Positions 18,722-20,996 of a stretch of DNA of 20,996 nucleotides are shown one piece after another. A model generated the notes under the pieces. That model searched no databases and had not been told where the DNA came from. It saw only the letters and a program-made list of their open reading frames with translations. The position numbers were made by a program, and so were the translations under genes. Where the stretch lies: assembly GCA_013115145.1 (NCBI GenBank), contig JAAPAO010000143.1, positions 1-20,996 of the forward strand. The letters are read 5' to 3'. This DNA is from Perkinsus chesapeaki (Eukaryota; Perkinsozoa; Perkinsida; Perkinsidae). Each line of letters opens with the position of its first letter. The stretch's first letter is position 1.

Positions 18722-18893
18722 TGATTTTACGGTTTTTCAATCAGAAAATGTCCTCACATAAGTGAGCTATGTCAGCCCAAGAATGTAGCTCTCTGCCCTA
18801 TTTGTTTAACTTGGTCGAGTTTTCCCTCGGTTAGCTTGATTTGTGTTATTAATGCAGCCCCACTCCGTCTACAGTATAATAATAACGACCTTC
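18722..18893 (+). other. Spacer between the two genes
   Basis: There are only 172 bases between the channel stop codon and the FAM32A start codon. Pyrimidine/AG sites at about 18856 and 18873 could be splice or trans-splice acceptors for the downstream mRNA. I see no clear polyadenylation motif. Confidence 0.5.
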
Positions 18894-20189
18894 ATGTCAT
18901 CATCTTCCTCCTCCTCCGCCTATGGCGATCGTATGGTTAAAGGTGTGTTGAAGTTGAAGGGAGCGGATGGTATAGCTAAACCGGTAGTAGGGCAGCAGCG
19001 GCAGCAGCAGGCTGGGATCTGGCATCTTTGAAGCTGGCGTTAGAAATATAGAGAATAAGGGCTGGGCGAGTCGGTAGAGGCAAGTGGTTTCTCTCGTAGT
19101 AATTGCGTCGCATTAAATATCTCTTTAATACCCGCAAGGAGAGCGCTCCTATATCTTTCTGAATCATTCAGACTGAATGTTCTTCTTAGTAGCACTGGGG
19201 GCCTTCCGCCGGATCGCCCCTCGGTGGGGCTTATTTTTCAAGGAGTGGTCGGTAGGGACTTACTTAATAGGTTACCTCTAAAAAGAAGAGGAAGCATCAT
19301 CATAGATCGAAGGAGACTGCAGCGGATAAGCCGGAGCCGACACGACAATCTGATGAAGAGGAATCGGATCGGTAGGAGCTTGGCCGTTTTATTTGCCGAA
19401 GTTTGTCGCCACTGGTGAAGGGGTCGAAGTAACCTCGTGACAGTTGGGCAGGGGATGAAAAATTTAGTGCGGTTTATTCGGTTTCTACAAGTGCTAGACT
19501 TTACCAGTTGTACAATAAGCCCTTAAATTCAACATTGTATTGCGCGTATTCTTTAGAGTGCGAAGCTGTTCAGTACGCGCAGTTCTCTGGTGCATTTACA
19601 TATTCATGGGTAATAGATTAATCGCTCCCTGTCGGAGTGTTCTGGGGGCTCTTGACTGGACGGGAGAAGTGCTCAAGTGGGGCGCCAGTAATATTATTGA
19701 TCGTATCTGCGCCACACATTCTACGTATTAATATCTTACTAAAATTGATTATCAGTACCTCCCAGATCATTTATAAATGCCTGTGAATCTTCCCGTCTTG
19801 CTGGCTCCAGAAATGTATCAACGACGTCGGACGTTGTAATGTGTTGTAGAGCAATCGAAACTACATTCGGGCAAGATTGATAAATGCCAGCGTGTTGACC
19901 AAAAATGATAATAAACGTTTGGGAAGGTTTGGGGGGACTTGTAGCTGTTGTTAGGGCGCCAGAACCCAAGTTGACTAGGACGCCTGCTGAGTTGGCATTT
20001 CAACGGTTACAGGAGGAGCGGAAAGGTGAGTGATATGAGTGAGAGCGAGGGTGAGGAGATTTGTGGTTAGCTGAGAGAATAGCGAAGCAAATTGCCAAGA
20101 CACATAGAGAGAAGATGGATGAACTACACGACAAGTTGGATAAAATGAGCGAGCATTTCGAGGTGCCTAAGATCGCTGGTACACATTAG
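18894..20189 (+). CDS. FAM32A: FAM32A homologue (spliceosomal exon-ligation factor)
   Basis: Four exons are 18894-18983, 19271-19371, 19955-20025 and 20071-20189. All are joined by GT-AG introns and sum to 381 bases (126 residues plus TAG), close to the 112 residues of human FAM32A. After a Ser-rich start comes MVKGVLKLKG, the family's N-terminal signature (GPLKLKG). A Lys/His/Glu-rich middle follows (SKKKRKHHH). Then come TRTPAELAFQRLQEER (family: RTPAQAAFEKMQEKR) and ERIAKQIAKTHREKMDELHD with the tail SEHFEVPKIAGTH (family: TEHYDIPKVSWTK). In humans this small nuclear protein enters the C* spliceosome and its C-terminus stabilises the 3' splice site during exon ligation. Here the final W-T-K is G-T-H, a change at the end that reaches the active site. 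The start is the first ATG upstream of the conserved part; the ATG at 18933, directly before VKGVLKLKG, is possible too. Confidence 0.9.
18984..19270 (+). other. FAM32A intron 1, 287 bases
   Basis: It has a donor CCG|GTAGTAG and an acceptor ACTTAATAG. The start is a CAG/CGG-rich stretch that keeps the frame open to 19031, so unspliced RNA would give a short Gln-rich tail. A hairpin GCCCC-TCGGT-GGGGC lies near 19214-19229. Confidence 0.7.
19372..19954 (+). other. FAM32A intron 2, 583 bases
   Basis: It runs from the donor CG|GTAGGAG to the acceptor GTTGTTAG, with the phase closing exactly. I see no gene inside; short open frames (19540-19731) lack family features. Confidence 0.7.
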
Positions 20190-20859
20190 GAGGTGGTTGC
20201 GGCGGCAGTGGGAAGGGTGTTGAGTTGTACGTTGTTAATGGGGAGGTATGTAGGCAACTATATTGGCCATCAGGCTTGTCCTGTCTTTGTGTCAGTCTTG
20301 GGAAAGTCCTGTCTTGTATCCATGGAGGAGTCCTCATTTTCACACTAATCGCAGGCGCTATAGGAGGTTCTCGTGGATCTCTGAAAGCACAGACGTTGGT
20401 TGAATTGCCTTCCACGTGCGTTCCCCTCATCGCTGGGCGTGTCTATCGCCTGTGGAAGGTTTTAGTCTTTCTTTTATCACGTTGCTGTTGCATATGTATA
20501 AGTATAGCGAGTGAGATGAGGTTACGGGAAGCATGGACTACTGGGTTGTTTTTCTTTGTATTTTTAAATAACAGTTGTCGGTTCTTCGAAGTACCTGTCT
20601 TTGTATTGCTGATGATGGTGATATAATGTCATTGATATTCACATTGTTGTTGTTGAGAAGGTGGAGGAGGTAGTGGTATAACCTTTCCCTTCCTACCACT
20701 GCTGCTGTGAGCTCTTGTTACTTGAATGGTGCTTGATGTTGTTTGAACTCCGGGAAGATGGAATATGACTCTAAATCAATACAGCTGTCAACATGACAGC
20801 ACATGTTAAAGTTAGATATTAAATTGATCAGTCTGCCGTGATAGGTTGTGCATTAGGCA
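20190..20859. other. 3' region after FAM32A, no assigned gene
   Basis: A + strand open frame of 133 codons (20225-20626) is hydrophobic and Cys-rich and resembles nothing I know. One stretch inside it (20356-20458, ...VPLIAGRVYRLWK, preceded by an AG and followed by GT) could be an exon of a further gene, but nothing confirms it. The minus-strand frame 20167-20430 is Pro-rich and unsupported. Confidence 0.35.
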
Positions 20860-20996
20860 ATAGGTCCCAAGGTATGGTGGTCTGGTTTAGTAGTGCGTAA
20901 TGCTATAGGTCCCAAGGTATGGTGGTCTGGTTTAGTAGTGCGTAATGCTATAGGTCCCAAGGTATGATGGTCTGGTTTAGTAGTGCGTAATGCTAT
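20860..20996. repeat. 45-bp tandem repeat, three copies, cut by window edge
   Basis: The unit begins ATAGGTCCCAAGGTATG and ends AGTGCGTAATGCT. Copies are at 20860-20904, 20905-20949 and 20950-20994, followed by the first two bases of a fourth. Copies 1 and 2 are identical and copy 3 has one G-to-A change. The array continues past the window. Confidence 0.95.

Noticed and set aside
20225-20626. Cys-rich hydrophobic 133-codon frame as a real gene
   Set aside because: No motif, no splice support and no known family. It is kept only as a comment on the 3' region.
20860-20996. CRISPR array
   Set aside because: The copies are directly adjacent with no unique spacers, and the host is eukaryotic.

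Overview
The window is nuclear DNA of an intron-rich protist. Both genes I can support lie on the + strand and are broken into many exons by GT-AG introns of about 34 to 800 bases. I see no bacterial-style operon or Shine-Dalgarno layout. The compact head-to-tail spacing and the divergence of the proteins would fit an alveolate such as a perkinsid or a dinoflagellate relative, but that placement is inference. All exon borders here were built by hand from splice motifs, reading phase and protein similarity, not from RNA.

Positions of about 317 to 18721 hold one very large gene, by my model about 40 exons and roughly 2,900 codons. Its C-terminal half is clearly an inositol-trisphosphate-receptor/ryanodine-receptor superfamily calcium channel. 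It has a MIR domain (exon 4848-5745), helical RIH-type exons (6003-11675), an RIH-associated segment with the family motif QGPCxxNQ (14744-14908), membrane helices (from 17249), a GGGLGD selectivity filter (18254-18271) and a C-terminal C2H2 zinc finger (18449-18532). Upstream, spliced in phase to the MIR exon, are two tandem Cache sensor domains (2145-3031 and 3072-4761). These are the extracytoplasmic small-molecule-binding fold known from bacterial chemoreceptors and from the alpha2delta subunits of animal calcium channels. A CX2C-X6-CX2C knuckle joins the second Cache domain to the MIR region. The likely product is a ligand-gated intracellular calcium-release channel in which Cache domains stand near where the IP3-binding N-terminus normally is. 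I know of no described channel with this layout, and it is the main finding. About 330 residues before the Cache pair (317-2097) are coding-like but unrecognised.

Positions 18894-20189 hold a small four-exon gene for a FAM32A homologue, a spliceosomal exon-ligation factor. It starts about 170 bases after the channel stop codon.

Introns carry at least three degenerate tRNA-like sequences with a GGTTCGATCCC B-box (2432-2498, 12282-12353, 12473-12540), probably tRNA-derived SINE heads. The window ends in a 45-bp tandem repeat (20860-20996) that runs off the edge. Several exon junctions do not close in phase. They may be small unseen exons, unusual splice sites or single-base indels in the assembly.
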